Positions 13,084-32,248 of a stretch of DNA of 64,000 bases are shown piece after piece. A program made the translations under genes and the position numbers. Source of the stretch: Lucifuga dentata (taxonomy: Eukaryota > Chordata > Actinopteri > Ophidiiformes > Bythitidae); NCBI GenBank assembly GCA_014773175.1, contig VXCM01000332.1, positions 62,001-126,000 on the forward strand. The letters run 5' to 3'. Positions within the stretch are counted from its first letter, which is position 1. Every line of letters begins with the position of its first letter. Under the pieces are notes generated by a model that made no database searches, was not told where the DNA came from, and worked only from the letters and a program-made list of their open reading frames with translations.

Positions 13084-14865
13084 TCTGCATGTCATTAAGG
13101 AAAGGGCTGAGACCACTAAGCAAAGGTTGCCTTGTGTAGACAGAATTAATTTTGTGTTGACCTACAAACGTGAGTCCTGAGAAACCACTTATCTAATCTC
13201 TCTTTTCACCAGAATTATATGTAACTGATAGTGGTGCGTGTGATATTTTGTATGCTTCATCTTATAGTGGCCTTTACATTATGACTCTTTACATTACGAC
13301 TCTGTCTGTGGATATCAACCACGTTGTTTGGTGCTGGACTTGGGGGAAATTAATACATATATTTCTGTCCATTCCTCTTTGAATTATCTGTTCTCCTGAT
13401 CAGCTTTTTGTTTTTTTTTTTTTTTTTTNTTTTTTTTTTTTTTTTGCTAACACTAACTTTTGGCATTAGTGATGACATTCGCAGGTCACTGACTGACAGT
13501 GACAAATTGTGGTCATGATAACATCGTTAGCCTCTTGCAATTGGACCAGAGTGAACACGCGCACAGGCAACAGGCGCATGCATACACACAAGTGAGCGTG
13601 TTGTCTGCAGTGCACTTCACATTCTGTATGCATGTTTGGGCATAAATACATGGGCAACCCCAATCAGCAGCATGGCGAACCCAAGAAAACTTATAGATAC
13701 ATAGATTAATATGTGGCACATGGCGGACTGATTTGCAGTGCGGTCCAGATGTGGACCTTGGTCCGGACTTTGAGAAACCCAGATGCAGATGATGATGAGA
13801 GGAGGAAGTGATTAAATGTTGGAGATGATCCTGATTATATTCTGGATGCAAGATCCAGAAGGTGGTTTTAGCCTATAAAATCAATGCTAACAGGCCTATT
13901 TCAATGAAATGTAGCATGATGGCTAGATTTTGTTGTCTTTGGTGTGTTCTCAGAATGCCTTCTTATTTTACCAGTCATTGCTGACTTTTTGTTTTCCAGG
14001 TAAACAGTTGTGACTGATCAGATGCTGTGGTCTGATTAGATAACCCAGCAATGCTTGATTTTGTTGCTAGGGGTTTGTTTGTTTGTTTGCTTGTTTGTTT
14101 GTTTTGTTAATGGGCATGAGGAGTTCTGTCTGTCAGGTCAATTAACACGGATAACACACTTAACTGATGATGCTTTCTGTCTGGCTCACCTGCCTCAGGT
14201 TTAGATTCACACTCCAGAGTAATCCACGCTTCTGATTTTTGGCAATCCACTGTGGATTGTACAGACGTGTGGTTCATTTAGTGGCTTGTCTTTTCTGCCA
14301 CCTGCCATCCACCTCTCTGTGTCCTTGCTCTCTACCTCCATCTCTTTCAAGGAAATGCTTGATGGCAGATATAGAAATGATGTTTGGGTGACATTGAGTC
14401 TTAAGTAATGTGTGAGCAAGTAGTTAATTCTACTTATCACAGCTATTTCTTAAACTCCTTCCTGACCAAAGCAAATTATTGAGTTTACCATTGTTTTTAA
14501 TAGGTCAATCCAGACAATCCATCTTGGCTCCATTTCAATGCTTGTGGCTGTGGCTCTGACACTGCTCACTGTACCATTAAAATTATAGTACTACTACAGG
14601 AAATACTATAATGACCCACAGGTCGAGTCTCTTATCGTATATTTTGACAGCGGCTTCGATCCATCTATTGCAGCTTTTCTGTTCATCTAAATTCAAAAGT
14701 CGCCCAAACACAACTATAGAACATGATCCGTCATATTTACTTTTCATAAGGTCACCAAGTGACGAAAATAATATATTATATACCGGTAATTATATTGTTC
14801 AGCATCTACTCATTTATTGTCATGCACTAGGTTTACGAGTGGAAGTGCTGTAAGATTTCAGTCAG

Positions 14866-14888
14866 GAGAGAGAGAGAGAGAGAGAGAG
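14866..14888. repeat. (GA)n microsatellite
   Basis: An uninterrupted run of alternating G and A in the grb2 intron. Nearby, at 14075-14105, is an imperfect (GTTT)n tract. Confidence 0.9.
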
Positions 14889-17800
14889 GTGGGGGAGGTA
14901 GTTTATAGTGGCAGCTGTGGAGGAGATTATCCCTGGCCTGACCTTAGCCTCTCATATCGAAACTGTTGTGGTTCAATCAGATTAAAAAGACAAAAAAAAA
15001 AAAAAAAANAAAAAAAAAAAAAAAAATCTCCAAAGAGTGGAAGGGATTGCAGTTCATCTACAGATGTGCAGTAGCACACAATGCTGACTTGGCTCGGAGC
15101 ACAGAAAGACAGAGTTCACTCAGAGACACAATGCTGTGGTTGTCTCCTCTCTGTGTGGTTCCAAAAAAAACTGCCAACCAAGCGAATATTTTATTTCTGT
15201 TTTTTCTCTCTCTCTCTCTCACAGACCTCTACTCTTGCAGTTTTGAGCTGAAATGTCACTTCAAAAGCCTGTTTAGCCAGTCATTATTACTGAGCTTTAC
15301 TGTGCTGCGGATTCAATATAAGTTATTTGCACAGACAGTACTTGCCACGGTTGACTTTGCTGTACAAACAAAGCTCCTACGTTGTTTCACCTTACTCGAT
15401 ATAAAGATTTACAGCTTCATTAAACAGGCATATTTCTCCTGTGCTGAGCAGCCATTATTTGGATCTGCAGGCTAAACATCTAATCTTTTTTTGCACAGGT
15501 TGAGCAAACATCTGCCAGTAGCTAAAAAGATAATGTGATTAAAAAACCTCAAAAGAAATATAATAAAACAACATACATGTTGAATTGCCCAGCATTTCCT
15601 AACCACGCATGTCTCGGACTAAACAGGGTACGACACAGGGCGACATGAGGCAGTAGGAATAATTTGTGCAGAACCATGTAGGTCTGTTCATACCACCAGT
15701 TTCACAGTCTAGTCACCTACAGTTTAACATACATCCACTGCTCAAACAAACTAAAGCTGTGGCTGAATATTATATGAGAAATGTGTTATTGTCTAGAGCT
15801 GCACATGGAGCAAAACCACAGCGCCAGCCAACTTTCCTCATAAGTGTCATACTATTTTGCCTTGATTTGATGCAAAAAGATACGCCTAGTGGGTATAATA
15901 ATCATATTCTCATAGGATAAAGCGATGGATGTGTTGTATTCAGATTCAGTCTTGACCAACTCTTAGACATTATCTGAGTGACAGGTTGACTCACCAACCA
16001 GAAATGACCACAAGACCCAATTCTTTCATGTGTTTAGCCCATTTGCCATAAACTGTTTTCGGTTTTTGATATTAAAAAAAAGGGAATTTTGCTGTGTTTA
16101 TGCTGACAGCATCATTCACAGTCCTACAAGGACACCTGCTTTTAGCTCCAATAACACCAAAGGTGTTGTTTTTGATGGGGTAAATGTTTGCATCATGTCA
16201 AAGCTAATTGTGTACTGAATGTATTCCAGCTTTATGTTATAGAACATCTTCTAATGAAGTTAGAAATATTGGGTTAGTCCTTGCTATCATACTAAAAAAA
16301 ATTATAATTCAGATATTTGTTCCAGCACAGACCACATTAACTGGAGATATCTCTCATCTAACCAGTTACATCCTTCAGCTGGAAAATTTGCATTGGCTTA
16401 TGAGCATGTATTATAGCACCAGCTAAACTCTTTTATTAACTTTGGTGGTAAACGGGGTGATTATTTCAGGTTACCCAAAGTCATAAGGACTGTATGCTTG
16501 TCTGCCCAACAGGCTCTGAATTTCCTCCCAAACATTGTAGAATGCACTGTAGGGCACACTGGCATGACTTATTTATTAACAGGGAGTGTAAGTTGTCAGG
16601 AAATTGTATTTACCAGAAGGCCATTAGTTTTCCTTTGATTGTAAAGTGCAAAACAAAATGTCTAGCACTTATCTGCACAGATGCAGCAAGTAAGTGTGCT
16701 GGTGATGCAGCATTAATCTGCTTGAGTTTATAATAATTCATGCAGTTTTCCATTTTCCTCCCACTGGAGCTGATAGGGTTTTCAGCAGATCTTTGTAGGT
16801 TGTCAGCATCCAGGTCATTCGATATGTCGTGATAGTTTAGCCTTGAAGACGTTTCTTCACTCAGCCAAAGTAGCTTCTTATGTTCTGAGCAAATGATGTG
16901 TGACAAACTGGCATTTATCCACCAAGAGTTGTTCACACCTTGGGCCAGGTGATTCCTTGGGCCATACAAGAATTATGCGATGCTGTTAGAGTCACACTGC
17001 AGTCATGTGAGAGTCATCGGGAGTTAAGTCACATGAATGGAGGTTCAAACTGCTCTGTTTAAAACACCAGAGTAGAGATATTAGGCCAATGTCGTTGTTG
17101 CGTGACAAGTGGTGTAGCTGCCAACCCCTGTTCAGGGATGGCTTCTCTTATCTTCACTTAGGTATCTTCTTTAACTCTTTAGTCAAACTGTCTGTCTTCT
17201 CTGTCCAAAAGAGGACATCCTGCAGTGTCCTAGATTTTGTTGTTTGGTTCTCTTAGCTGAGCTACACTCACTGATCTGCAGTCATCGGGAGTGTAAAGAA
17301 GTTTAGTTTCTGCACCTCCTGTTGACTAAACTTACACACTACCTCTCCCTGAGAAGGTGTTGCAGCATTTCTGAGACCCTCAGGGCAGGCATGCTGCGGA
17401 GCATGATTCCTGGGATCTGTTTTACTCCAGCATACATAGGCAACGCAAATCAAGTTGCACCATCACATGAAGCTCTTGCTTTGAAGCCCTGGGCGCCATT
17501 CAAGTGTCTCCAAATGAGCCGTCCTGTGAGGCAGTGGTTAGTGTCAACAACAGGCGGTGTGATCAAATCAAACACAGAGATGTGTGGTACCCATACAGCG
17601 TGTGTGTACGTGGCATAAGCGTAAAGGAAGACAAGGTCATTTTGAGTTCAAAGTATCATCCAGACATGTTAAGCACACACACACACCCTAAGTGTATCTG
17701 AGTGAGTCACAGCTCAGACAGCGCTACATGGACGAGTGTAAACACATTTACCCTTTCCTGAGCCTTTCCATCTCTCTCTCTGCATTACATTTACGTCAGT

Positions 17801-18879
17801 ATCTGTAAGTTCATCTTGCTCACCAAACATACATCTACACGCGCCGCAACCCGTTCACTAATGCAGGGTTAGCAGCTGGAGAGGGTAGCTGGCATGCTGC
17901 GTCCTCTCTGGAGCCGGTAGTCCCACTCACACTACACTCACACCCACTCACACTACACATAGACCAATTGGACAGTTGGACAGCTGGCCTGGGCAGGGTT
18001 AGGGGGAAATGAAAGTGGATGGGAAGAAAAGAAGTACTGATCTAGAAAATACAGGAGCTAAGGAAAAACTGAGTCTGAGATGTAACAGAGATGTCAGCAG
18101 TCTGTCGCTCTGCAGCTTTCAGTAGTTATAAACTCCAGCAAAGTTGCATGAGCAGCTGCTTGTCACATCCAGAAATGTTGGCGTAATCAGACTGTGAATC
18201 AAAGCAGTTCTCAAAAAACCATTTGCATAACTGTTCTGAGTAAAACTGACTCATTCTCAACTACAGGATTCTGGATTCAGATTTAAACTAGCATTGCCTC
18301 ACTCAGGCTTTTCACAGAATCAACTAAATGCTGACTTGGTTTGTCATTTTCACGGTGTTCCTTCAGGCTTTAGACCCTGCTGTGTGATGGTGGGCATAAA
18401 TTAGGATGAGATTATAGAGTTTTAGCTGCTTTTTGAAATGTGTCATTCAGATGTTGGCTGAAGCTGTGGCTTAGTTTTCTTCTGATATATGTAAATGTGT
18501 TACTCAGAAAACAGAATTAAATTAATGTTCTCACATGAGTCATATTAGATTGGAACCTATTGAGTATTAGATGCCAGTTTTTATGTGCCAGATGTCAGCG
18601 TGAATAGATTGAGATCCTCTTCTCAGGATTCTGTGTCCATGTTGACTAACATCTATTCGTAGTAGCACGTGGAGTTTGGAGATTTCAGTCTTCCAGCGCA
18701 GATCCACCCGATGTAAACCTGAGCAGAGGTCCAATCAGAGTTTATTACACTTGTGTGAGTGTGCAGGTCTTTAATGTCTTCTGATTCCTGGGGTGGAATA
18801 TCATTTCTCTCATGGCAGAGAATCTAGTCATCCAAAAAAAACTGCCAAATACTGCAAGTACTGCTAGAATGACATGGTT

Positions 18880-19045
18880 TTAAAGGATCATACCTGTGGT
18901 TTTGCACATTCGATGCTAATAAATACTGTCCGCATATCCAACATTCAGCCAACCATTTTCCTAAACATGCTATTGGAGCGGTAAACTTTTACATTTTTTT
19001 CTCTACCTTCCACACAGCCATCGGTACTCTCAGTAGTGTAACATC
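18880..19045 (+). mobile_element. TTAA-family MITE, left-end fragment
   Basis: It starts TTAAAGGATCATACC and continues through ttttgcacattcgatgct, accattttcctaaacatgc and ctaccttccacacagccatcgg, matching the first ~160 bp of the family with many substitutions. The rest of the element is missing or unrecognisable. Confidence 0.65.
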
Positions 19046-19315
19046 ACATCCTACCTTATTATTTAATAATAACCCCCATTGTAATGTGTGTAATTGGTAT
19101 TTATCTTATATAATTATTGATCATCACCTGGTAATCACTGTGCGTTCACTCATTTGTGATGTTAATAAAGAATATCAGCCGTAACACCTGTATAAATGAT
19201 AAATTAATCCATGTATAGATTTGAACTCGAGATCCTATCAGAGGGTGATTTGTTGTGTGTTGTTTAGCTTTAAGTTGGTTGGTTAAAGCTGATATCATCA
19301 CAGCTCATGTTGTGG

Positions 19316-19316
<1 letters not shown>

Positions 19317-19355
<39 letters not shown>

Positions 19356-19357
19356 TG
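19317..19357. repeat. (TC)n microsatellite
   Basis: A run of CT dinucleotides with one internal G interruption, in the grb2 intron. Confidence 0.9.
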
Positions 19358-20439
19358 TGTTTTCCCGCACTGTCAAACCCAGCGTGACGTGAAGATTTAC
19401 CGGCTCATGAACAGCAAATTGCTTTCGCTCTTGTGCTTGCAGCAGCTTTCGCCTTAAGAGCCGAACGAGGTGGGATGAGCGGAGGATTTGCAAGTCGCAC
19501 GCCATGACAATCGCTCCGTGTCCTCTTGCGTCAAGTTGGATTTATAATCTTGTACAGCAGCAGTGACGAGGACACCCACTCTCTGTGTCTTTCCCGTTCT
19601 CCCTGCAGCCTCGTTCACCTGGTGTTAACCCCTCCTCCACCCACTTATTCACCTACGTTGCCCTTTTCAGTCTCTCTCTTTTTGTAATTGTCATCATTAC
19701 ATGCTGTCAGGAAGGACGTCTCACGCTCCTCTTTAGAATATGCAGCAGTGTCACATTGCACACCGAAGTTATGACACAGCCCTGAACTACTTGTGAGGCT
19801 GTGGGGTTCTCCCCCCCCCCCCCCNCCCCCCCCCCCCATGAAGTGAATCCAGTAGACGTAACATCTTGAAAAGAAAATTCTCATGAGCTCTTAATTGGTC
19901 AATCTGAATCAGAAATCATTACGCTCTTATCTCCAAGGAACACAAACACACACGGAGCGCACACACACACAGAGGCACTTAAACTGGCATATATGCACCC
20001 ACATAGACACACAGATGCATCGCTGGCTCAACACGCCTGCACTGTCAGACATGAATGCCCTCACATCTGTCTGCATGTCACTGAGGCGTGTTAGTGAACG
20101 CCTGAAGCCTGCAGATTTCCTGCTTCTCTATAGCTAAAGGCCAGAGGTCACATAACAATTTTAATAATTGAAACCTTTTTAGATTGTGTTTGAGAATTTA
20201 TTCACTTGTTTGGTCATAATAAAAACATGCATGTTCCTTCAAACGTCACAGAAATAGGCACTTCTGTCCTCATCATATTCCTGTGACCCTCAAACTACAC
20301 AGAACATCAACCGAATGCCTGGTCTTTTTTTTTTTTTTTNTTTTTTTTTTTTTTTTCATATTCAGAAGGTTGTTCTGTGTCAAAACTGCACGCTGCTGTT
20401 AGTTGTTTTTACATGGCACTTGCAAAGATTTTGACGTGA

Positions 20440-25758
<5,319 letters not shown>

Positions 25759-27780
25759 ACAGTCAGACCATGTAAACAACAACAACAGCCATCACCACCA
25801 CCACCATCATCATCGTTCTTGATCTCATCAGCCCCCATCCAACCTTCCCATCCACCCCTTCACCCCGTTCTGCCATCGCAAGATAACAGGAGCAGACAGG
25901 AAGAGCGCAAACAGCTGAAAGAGAAAAGCGGGAGTAGTGCTGTGTGTGGGCGGCAGCGGAGCAAAATCAACTCTTACTTGTGCCGAGGATGTTCACCTCC
26001 CAAGTGAACGCCTCTGTCAGGATCGAACTGTCTTTGAGGGGAAGAATAAATGCAAAGAAACTTAAGCGTAGCGCACCGAGCACGAAGATAACCGAACGAT
26101 TCTGCCGCTAGAACTCCCACAGCTGCTTCCGTCTTCTCCTAAACTTCTTAACATTCTGCCTTTCTTTTGTTTCTCTTCTTTTTTTTGTCCTTTGCCGCAT
26201 GTTGTTTTAATCAAATGAAATGCCTACCGATAAATCCTAACTCTGTTTTAAAGAAAAAAGTACTTAAAAATAAAAAAAAAAGAAAGCGTTTTAAAAAGTT
26301 ACAAAAAAAGAGAAGAGAGAGAAAAAAATTATGACATCTACAGCAAGTTTCCATGTCTAAGATCATTGGCACATGAGCATTGTACATCAGCCATGGGCTG
26401 TATAAATAAATCGAATATAAAGAGAATCCATTTTTTAAGAATATATATTATATATTTGTATGTGTTTGTCTGTTTTACCTCTCATTACAATTTGTATTTT
26501 TTTTTTTTTTTTTCCNTTTTTTTTTTTTTTTTTCCATTTGTAAATTATGTTAAATCTTGTTAGTCTGGATAAGACCTGGTAGCTCTAGAATTTGCTGAAT
26601 TGTCCGAAGGGTTTTTTTCTTTCTTTTTTTTCTTTTGTTTTTTTTTTTATTATCTGAATTTATCTGAGGGCTCTCGGATTAAAAAAAAAAAAAAAATAGC
26701 GTGATATTTAAGAGGTCATAAATTCCATTTGGAAAAGATTTTTCTTGCCTATAATGCAACGAAACATTACGTGTGTTCTCTGAAAAAGAAACGAATCACG
26801 CCAGGAAGCTAATGTCGACCAGCAAAGTAGAGCCATGAACGCTGCAACGAGCTGTCGTGTTACGGAGCCCTGGAAAAGGCCGAAACGCCTTTTCGACGCC
26901 AATGTATTTATTACAGCCATTTTTACTTGGGCAGTGAATGTAGCTGACTTGAGTCCACAGACATTAACATGAGGGAAGCGAGGTCGGAGAACTGAACTAC
27001 AAACTACGCAAGGGATTTTTTGTTTTAAAGACGTGCCGAAACGGTAAACGGTGTCGATACTCGTAAAGAGAGATGCATTAGCACAGGTAAATTCCCGTGC
27101 TTTTTACTAACTTTCGGCACGTGCACGCACACGCAGCTGCTCTCTTCGCTGTTACACCTGCACGTAGCGAAGAGGCAGAGTTCTGGATAATCAACCGGTG
27201 CAGAGTGCAGATCTGCAGCTGGTCCACGTTAACGGCTCGGAAACTGAGAGATTGTCTTTTATGCTTAAAGTTGAGAGATCAGCTTAAATGTAAGTTTTTT
27301 GTTTTTTGTTTTTTTTTGTTTTGTTTGTTTTTTTGTCTGTCCATTGTGGCGTTTGTTTGAGCACTTTTTTTNTTTTGGCCAACATTTTGTTTTCCACTCT
27401 GGTCCAGTGCGCGTGTGTGTGTGCGCGCGTGTCTTTGTTTCCTGTGTTGTGTCGATGCTCCGTTTTCCTCATTCTCTCTGGATAGTGCCTTTCTCTCTGG
27501 TGTTTCAGTGTCTCCGACCTGCTACTTTGACGCCCCTCCTTTCAAAAGGGGGTCCCGCCAGTCCTGCAGTGAGAAACCGTGTACATAATCCAACCTCCCA
27601 CCCCTCCCACATCCCGCCCTCACCTTTTCCCCTCACCAACATGGAACTCTTCTTATTTAAGTGTCTCTTGCCTTGTCTTACCTAATGATACTGTTTTGTT
27701 TTTGCTCTTTTTTTTAAAATTTGCATTTGTTTTTTGTTTTTGTTTTGTTTTCAAACAATAAAATGGCAATTATTAAAAAA
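25759..27780 (+). other. grb2: grb2 3' UTR
   Basis: This AT-rich stretch follows the stop codon with no further exon and runs to the AATAAA near 27757. It includes (CAT/CAC)n just after the stop, long T and A runs, and Ns at 26516 and 27372 where contigs meet in homopolymers. AATAAA-like hexamers at about 26046 and 26403 could give shorter isoforms. The end is inferred from the signal, since transcripts cannot be seen. Confidence 0.75.
27757..27762 (+). promoter_or_regulatory. grb2: grb2 poly(A) signal AATAAA
   Basis: AATAAA lies in acaataaaatgg, about 2.0 kb after the stop, with a T/GT-rich stretch (gtttgtggtctttttttt) about 30-50 bp downstream as expected for cleavage-stimulating factor. 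It is the strongest candidate for the distal poly(A) site. Confidence 0.7.
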
Positions 27781-27817
27781 TGAGAATCATAGTTTGTGGT
27801 CTTTTTTTTGTCATTGG

Positions 27818-28171
27818 CAGGGGCAGCGCTAGGAGTGTTTTGTAATAGTGTTTTGAATTTTCTGTAGTTTTTGCAATTACCTAAATTCATCACTAAGGCG
27901 GAACCACAGTGTTCTGAACAGATTGGTTGGACCGAATTGGTAGACGGAACAGAGTTAATGCACCACCATATAGCTCCACTGTTTAGATTGTTGTAAAGGT
28001 TTTGGTTTTAAAAGATTTTTAACATCATATAACTTGTTAAGAGATGTAACATGATTTGTGATATTTCTCAAAATTTGTAGATGGTATATAAAATAGCTTT
28101 GGCCAAAACTACTTTTCCAGTGGAGATCTGGGCTCAGCCCTGGATCTCCACTGACCCTAGATCCGTCCCTG
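27818..28171. mobile_element. hAT-like MITE with perfect 8-bp target duplication
   Basis: The left terminus is CAGGGGCAGCGCTAG and the right is CTAGATCCGTCCCTG, an imperfect inverted pair. Both sides carry the identical octamer gtcattgg (27810-27817 and 28172-28179), the target-site length typical of hAT. At 354 bp it has no coding capacity. It sits about 40 bp beyond the presumed grb2 cleavage site. Confidence 0.85.
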
Positions 28172-28179
28172 GTCATTGG

Positions 28180-29960
28180 ACGATTCAGAATCATGAGGAA
28201 GTCATTTCACTACAATGTTAAAATACTCCTTCAGGTTTGGAACTCGTTTAAGATGGGTAATCCATCACCGTCAACACACGCCTGCTCTGTTTAGTGTTGC
28301 ATATTAAAGCAGTGGAAACCGCAGTTTTTTTGGTTTTTTTAATCTCGTTTGAAGTTCACACAGCAAATATTTGACAGTTGCATTTACAAACCTGGAATAT
28401 GAGATGAGAAAATTATCGCTCCACTTTGTCAGCTTTCCAGTCAGCTTTCCAGTCTCAGATATGGGCAAAAAAAAATAAATAAATAAAAGCCTTGTGACGT
28501 TTACGGTCGATGGAATATCTCACGACTGCATGAAACGATCAGAAATACCGGCGCGCCTTGGAAAAAAGTCGGTTGTGATGTGTACTGTGATGAGTGCTGT
28601 GTGGGCTGTGGGTTCGACTGAAGTCACGCAGGAAAAGCGGAGCGCTGTGACTGAACGATTCAGACATGCTTTACATAAATACACAAATACAAACTGGATT
28701 GTGAGGCATGTCAAACCTGGTCCAAGTGTGTGTGTGTCTCCTGAGGTACCAGCGACAAGCTCGATGCTCTCTGAGCGGCACTTTTGCACTTTCCTTCCCC
28801 TGGCTCCTCTCTTAAAGCAAACATAAGTGTTCCATGTCTCTGCCAAGCCATCTCACCTGGGATCTGTTCCAGTTTTGAAAGATCCGCTTCGTTTTCATCT
28901 TGAAACCAGTAACGCAACACGACGTGACATTTGCACACTGTTTACCGATGGTGGCACTGACAGCATATCATTTTCATTTACATCATGTTTTTTTTTTCTT
29001 TTTTTTTTTTTTTTTTTTNTTTTTGACGCAAACTGTCTAAAACACGAACGAGCGTATATCGAATGAAATACGAAATCTGCATGCCTGCCACAAAGGCCTC
29101 AAAACCTAAAGGCCATCTGCTAAAACCTAATGCTGTGCACTGTTTGGACATTTTAAGAAGATTTGGTTTGCAAGTGGGGGCATCTCATGCACAGATGAGA
29201 AGATTAACATCATGTGTGTGTGAATTAGTGACCTGATTGTGAGTCCCTCACATCATAATTACAGATGCACAATTTTAAAGTGCAGCTCAGACAAACACTT
29301 TTTTGTAGATTTCATTTCTGGTAAATGTATAGGGCCATAAGAAACAAGTTTGCATGAATAAAAAGACTTAAAACGTGGGAAGATATACTTAATAATGCAT
29401 TAATCATCTGCAGTCCCAGCTTCAAAACTGCTTTTTTTCTCATCTTGTTTTACTAATTACTCAGCACCAATTTCATGTAGAAATAAGGGCTATGACCTGT
29501 CATAAGTGAAGTCTGACCTTTTAACCCTCTGAAGTCAACTTATCAAGAAAAGCACTCTTGATTTTAAAATTCTCATAATTCTTTAAAATAACATTTTAAA
29601 AAATCAATGGGCGAAAAACAGAATATTGTTTTACATGGTGAATATATATTTTTAAAATCTTGGGGGGGGGGGTCCTTAAGTCTGTCCAGACATTTTTTAA
29701 ATGTCTTTAAAATATATAGATATGATTATTCAGATGGTCCTTTGCACATATTCTGTAAACAAGCTCATTTGTTGTTTACAGGTTTGGCAGAAAGTAAAGC
29801 CTTTCAGATGGCAAATGAACAGCAAATTCATCAGAGATGCAAAAATGAATTTTGACTCCAGAAGGTATTTGGGTAAAAATAGTCCCCATGGGCCCCTGAA
29901 CACTTAAAAGGTTCCAGGAGGAAACAGCAGTTTAAACTAAAAAGAGGAGCTTTAATACTG

Positions 29961-29995
<35 letters not shown>

Positions 29996-31179
29996 TCCTT
30001 TCTTAGTTTTCTTATATTGAACAGTAAGTCATACTCTGGTCCAGCCAATTAAAAGGCTGCAAGTTCACACATCACAATCTGCTGTTGTTAAGATCATGTT
30101 CCATTTCTGTTTCACTGATTTGTAGGCTTTTTTTTTAATGAAATGAACATGGTTGGTCGCACCTCAGTATATTGTCATACCTTTTGTTGTAGTCGCCCAC
30201 TTCTAATCAGCTCTTCTAACAGGCAGCATGTCTCCTGTCCTACATTAACTTTTGTGGTTTTCATGGTTACAATCTGTAATTCAAAGCTTCCCCTCAAGGA
30301 CTGAGCTTTAATTTCAGGCTTCCCATTAGACATATTTATCATATTCTGTCATAACAAGGACTGTTTAACTTGATATACTACTCTTCATGCAAATAGCTTA
30401 TGTAGTTCAGGCATGTCTATCATTATGTCACTTATCCAGCAGACTGATAAATGGATTATGCTGTTTGTTTGTTTTTAGTGCCACTGTCAAATGTCTCATT
30501 AATACTGAGTAAAGTCTTTCATATACACAATACTGAAATATGTTACATAAATATTTATAATCGTTATTCAAACAGACTTGTTATCCTGAAGTCCATCCAC
30601 TCGGGTATTTACCACCACCTGCTGGCTGATCTCCGTAGTGCGCTGTTTTGTACAGAAAAATCATGCATGTGGACACTATTTTAATTCAGTTGTGGTAATA
30701 TTTATGGGTTTATTAATAGTTTTACGTTAAAATGAGAAAGGTAATGTACAGAATCTTCCTCTTAAGGTTCCTACAACATAGAGAAATTACTGATGTATAA
30801 TTAATGATATAGCAGGTGACATTAGACAATATCATGGCAACAATGCCTAATTATTTAATAGATACAAAAAAAGCAAAATTTAATAGTTAGATATAGGCAC
30901 AAAAAAACATTTTACAAAATCAGCCTTCTCTTCGTTGTAACGATGATAAAGATGATTATAGATGTAGCACTTTAATGTTCATGCCGGTCTTATGAGCAGT
31001 AGAGGGCGCTGTTTCTACGTTTTTAAACCATTACACTCGTGCTTTTTGGAGAACACAAACGCGACGTTTGCTCGTACATTACATGTTGTATGTCGAAAAT
31101 GATTGTTTTTATGTTTTGTAAAACATATTTTCAGCTCATTAGCAGGGAGTAGGTCTTTTTTAATTGAAAAATATTAGTC
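28180..31179. other. Intergenic region between grb2 and the tRNA gene
   Basis: AT-rich sequence without a recognisable gene. At about 28200-28290 a short segment (tttaagatgggtaatccatcaccgtc) resembles the middle of the TTAA MITE family. There is a T-run with an N at 29019 and an ATT microsatellite at 29965-29993. Open frames here are short and match nothing I recognise. Confidence 0.7.
29965..29993. repeat. (ATT)n microsatellite
   Basis: About nine uninterrupted ATT units in the intergenic region. Confidence 0.95.
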
Positions 31180-31184
31180 AAAAA
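31180..31184 (-). terminator. RNA polymerase III terminator of the tRNA-Ser gene
   Basis: Five As on the + strand, that is TTTTT on the transcribed - strand, start five bases beyond the tRNA 3' end. A run of four or more Ts is the standard pol III stop. Confidence 0.85.
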
Positions 31185-31189
31185 GCTTG

Positions 31190-31271
31190 CGTTGTCGGCA
31201 GGATTCGAACCTGCGCGGGGAGACCCCAATGGATTTCTAGTCCATCGCCTTAACCACTCGGCCACGACAAC
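31190..31271 (-). tRNA. tRNA-Ser (anticodon AGA)
   Basis: The 82-nt gene reads from GTTGTCGTGGCCGAGTGG at 31271 down to the acceptor strand CGACAAC plus discriminator G at 31190. The acceptor stem is a perfect 7 bp and the T arm contains GGTTCGAATCC. The anticodon loop is CTAGAAA, so the anticodon AGA occupies 31238-31236. A long variable arm with a GGGG/CCCC stem is the class II hallmark of serine tRNAs, and discriminator G fits. Internal A box (TGGCCGAGTGG) and B box (GGTTCGAATCC) are intact and no intron is present. AGA (A34 edited to inosine) reads UCU, UCC and UCA. No other tRNA is nearby. It is probably functional rather than a SINE head. Confidence 0.96.
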
Positions 31272-32248
31272 TTCTATGACTTATAGTGTGAAAGCCCAAC
31301 ATCTCCATATAATATATAATATTGTTTTAACTCAATTTTTTTAAGGTAATAAATAATTGACTAGTTTCCGAAGGGCACCCAGCTTCATAATGTTCACTAC
31401 GACATTAACTAAGAGCTGTGGAAACTGTAATGAGGAAAATATATACATTATCTTATTGCTTTTTGTATGTCAATACTTAAGCTAGCCTAATTGCTATGCA
31501 AACTCGAAAGTAATAGTAATCAATATAAAAAATAAATACTGTTGCTAAAGCATTTGTTGGTGTGTCGTAGCAATAAATTTAGCCATAAGTCAGCTTTCGA
31601 AGCTATTTTTAATTATTTTTAACTCGATACACAGTTCATTTTGAGATGAGAATTTGAGTATCTATATTTTTGAGATATTGTACTTTACTTCAGCTATTTG
31701 CTTCATTATTGCCTTACGGTTATATTCGCATAATGCGTTGCATGCAAAATAAAGAATTGTCTGATAAAAAATATAATTCATTAGTGGAGTTAAGCACCCA
31801 CAATGTCATTATTTGCGCCACCTTTACTCACGGCTAATCAATGCATCAACATCAGCACCTAAATATCTTTCATAATTGTTCGATTCACTCATAGGCTCAT
31901 ATCATGCTTCTGAATCTGCAAATCTGCATATTCTATTTCTAACGGCCCTTTTTCTAACCTCTACGTGTGCAACCGACGATTTTGAGATATTTTAAACCGT
32001 CTCCGGTTATGTTTTATTGTTTGTTTTTTGTGAACCATCATTGCATAATCTGCAATACGCCGCGTTTGCTCTGTTTCAGTGAAGCAATACCATTTTTCTG
32101 CGGCGTGCTGCGACGACTCGGTTTCCCGATCAAGAGTAATTTTCGAAACGTAAGAAAAATGTGTCAATAAAGTGGACTTTTAAGGCCAAACTAATTGAGA
32201 GTAATTGTCATGACGGTCATTGTTGGCACCGAGCTGAGGCACGGAGAC
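31272..32248. other. Intergenic region upstream of bptf
   Basis: AT-rich sequence with no recognised gene or repeat; GC content rises toward 32200, where the bptf promoter region begins. Confidence 0.6.
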
